A DNA stretch of 64,000 nt from UA16 sp002292325 (GTDB lineage: Bacteria > Bacteroidota > Bacteroidia > Flavobacteriales_D > Sanyastnellaceae), in NCBI GenBank assembly GCA_943788645.1, contig CALSRC010000010.1, forward strand, positions 186,001-250,000. The letters run 5' to 3'. Of this stretch, positions 63,027 through 64,000 are shown piece by piece; the stretch's first letter is position 1, and every line of letters begins with the position of its first letter. A model generated the notes under the pieces. That model had not been told where the DNA came from and did no database searches. It saw nothing but the letters and a program-made list of their open reading frames with translations. Position numbers and translations under genes: made by a program.

Positions 63027-64000
63027 TCAATCAAAGGACTGATTCGAGCTGGCAGATTTCAGGAGCATTTCTTCGTACTGGGCAGGAGATAAGTCATTGA
63101 AATAATACTGCGCAGGATTCACCTTTCGCCCATCCTTGTGAACTTCATAGTGTAAGTGCGGCGCTACCGAGGTTCCAGTCGACCCCACCAGTCCAATGAC
63201 ATCTCCGCGTTTGACTTTTTGACCCTTCCGAATCTTAATTTCACTCATGTGAGCATACAACGTCTCGTACCCAAATCCGTGGCGAATGATGACGTGACGA
63301 CCGAAACCATTCCATGTGCGTTTTGCCATGATAACCTCGCCATCACCTGTTGCGAAAATTTCAGTGCCCGTTGGAGCTGAAAAATCCATTCCGTAATGCA
63401 TTTTTCGCACTTTGTAAATTGGATGAATACGGTATCCATATCCACTTGCCATACGCCTTAAGTCTTCGTTTCTGACGGGTTGGATGGCTGGAATGGACTT
63501 GAGCAATTCCGTTTGGTTCTTGGCCAATTCCAAGACGGATTCAAATGAACGGCTTTGGGATACGAGCCTTCGTTGCAATTCAGCCAAACGCTCTTCTGAA
63601 GAAATAACAGCTTCGGAGTGATCAAAACCACGCAAGGATCTTGCACGATCTGAGCCACCAATTCCCGGATTCCGCAAATGACTGGGGAATGATTCTACGC
63701 CAAAAATCGACCTGTATATCGCGTCGTCCCGCTCTGAAATGTCCTCAAGCACAACGGACATACTCACCATTTCTTGATCAATTTTGGCCAGTCGTTCTTC
63801 TAAAAATGCAATTTCACGTCGCTGGGATCGATCGGTTGGACTTTCAAAATAGGAGTCAAATACATACACACTTCCGCCGGAAATAATACAAAATACGGCG
63901 ATTCGCTTCACCGCAAAAAACACGTAATCCCTTAGATTAAAAGGGATCTCTTCCATCCTCAACGTACCCTCGTCGTATCGAAGTTTATGAAAACGTTTTG
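63027..64000 (-). CDS. M23-family metallopeptidase (LytM-like), 5' end outside the window
   Basis: A cell-wall endopeptidase or a regulator of one. The frame is open to the window edge, and the codons before the first start (KRFHKLRYDEGTLRMEEIPF) match the conserved cytoplasmic N-terminus of this Bacteroidota family, so the true start lies beyond 64000. One membrane helix (FFAVKRIAVFCIISGGSVYV) is followed by a coiled coil and the LytM domain with zinc ligands HYGMDFSAP (His, Asp) and PHLHYEVH (HxH). All metal ligands are present, so the domain should be active. Confidence 0.93.
   Translation of the reverse strand, partial: KRFHKLRYDEGTLRMEEIPFNLRDYVFFAVKRIAVFCIISGGSVYVFDSYFESPTDRSQRREIAFLEERLAKIDQEMVSMSVVLEDISERDDAIYRSIFGVESFPSHLRNPGIGGSDRARSLRGFDHSEAVISSEERLAELQRRLVSQSRSFESVLELAKNQTELLKSIPAIQPVRNEDLRRMASGYGYRIHPIYKVRKMHYGMDFSAPTGTEIFATGDGEVIMAKRTWNGFGRHVIIRHGFGYETLYAHMSEIKIRKGQKVKRGDVIGLVGSTGTSVAPHLHYEVHKDGRKVNPAQYYFNDLSPAQYEEMLLKSASSNQSFD

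Overview
The window looks like a chromosomal segment of a Bacteroidota bacterium, most likely on the Flavobacteriia side. The evidence is: type IX secretion (T9SS) C-terminal sorting domains on several secreted proteins; the str, S10, spc and alpha ribosomal operons fused into one run, followed by carA and eno; no useful Shine-Dalgarno sequences; promoters of the Bacteroidota form TTG-N19/20-TAnnTTTG; and a zinc-ribbon (DUF164) protein without its cysteines. The backbone is of mid G+C content. Bases 1-247 hold nothing I can support.

Layout. (1) 248-1803: two secreted proteins on the minus strand, the first frameshifted. (2) 1922-9396: a 7.4-kb island in the 3' end of tRNA-Glu(UUC). It is bounded by a 15-bp direct repeat of the tRNA 3' end. 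It carries a decayed tyrosine recombinase and a one-polypeptide restriction-modification enzyme broken at an A8 tract. Beyond these lies a patchwork of gene fragments (deiminase, PbpC, holin-like, DUF4268) and unknown genes. (3) 9383-11499: tRNA-Glu, dps, proS. (4) 11606-15859: Gly/Tyr-rich lipoprotein, frameshifted FadL-like outer-membrane protein, DEAD-box helicase. (5) 15947-21092: DUF164 and Nif3-like genes, then divergent lpxK, a TlpA-like thioredoxin lipoprotein and lpxH. (6) 21232-26321: large T9SS beta-propeller protein, lipA, outer-membrane protein. (7) 26388-32572: OsmC, a 38-aa lipoprotein, rmuC, GWxTD lipoprotein, rlmB, and a PorE-like lipoprotein with TPR, propeller, CRD and OmpA domains. 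(8) 32598-53234: eno, carA and about 18 kb of ribosomal, rpoA, secY, map, infA and fusA genes, all on the minus strand and driven from a recognisable promoter ahead of rpsL. (9) 53515-59539: UvrD/PcrA helicase, lipoprotein, esterase, secreted deiminase, small unknown. (10) 59663-64000: Bax-inhibitor protein, folE and queD (start and stop overlap), hldD, a MerR-type regulator, and an M23 peptidase running off the window.

The genes mostly serve translation, envelope building (lpxK, lpxH, hldD, M23 peptidase, outer-membrane and lipoproteins) and T9SS secretion. One caution applies throughout. Single-base indels split several conserved genes, including the essential fusA and rplX, so part of the frameshifting is probably sequence error rather than biology. 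The integrase, by contrast, has lost a large internal part and is a genuine remnant. The most interesting region is the tRNA-Glu island, with its possibly phase-variable restriction enzyme and its collection of orphan fragments and unknown genes.
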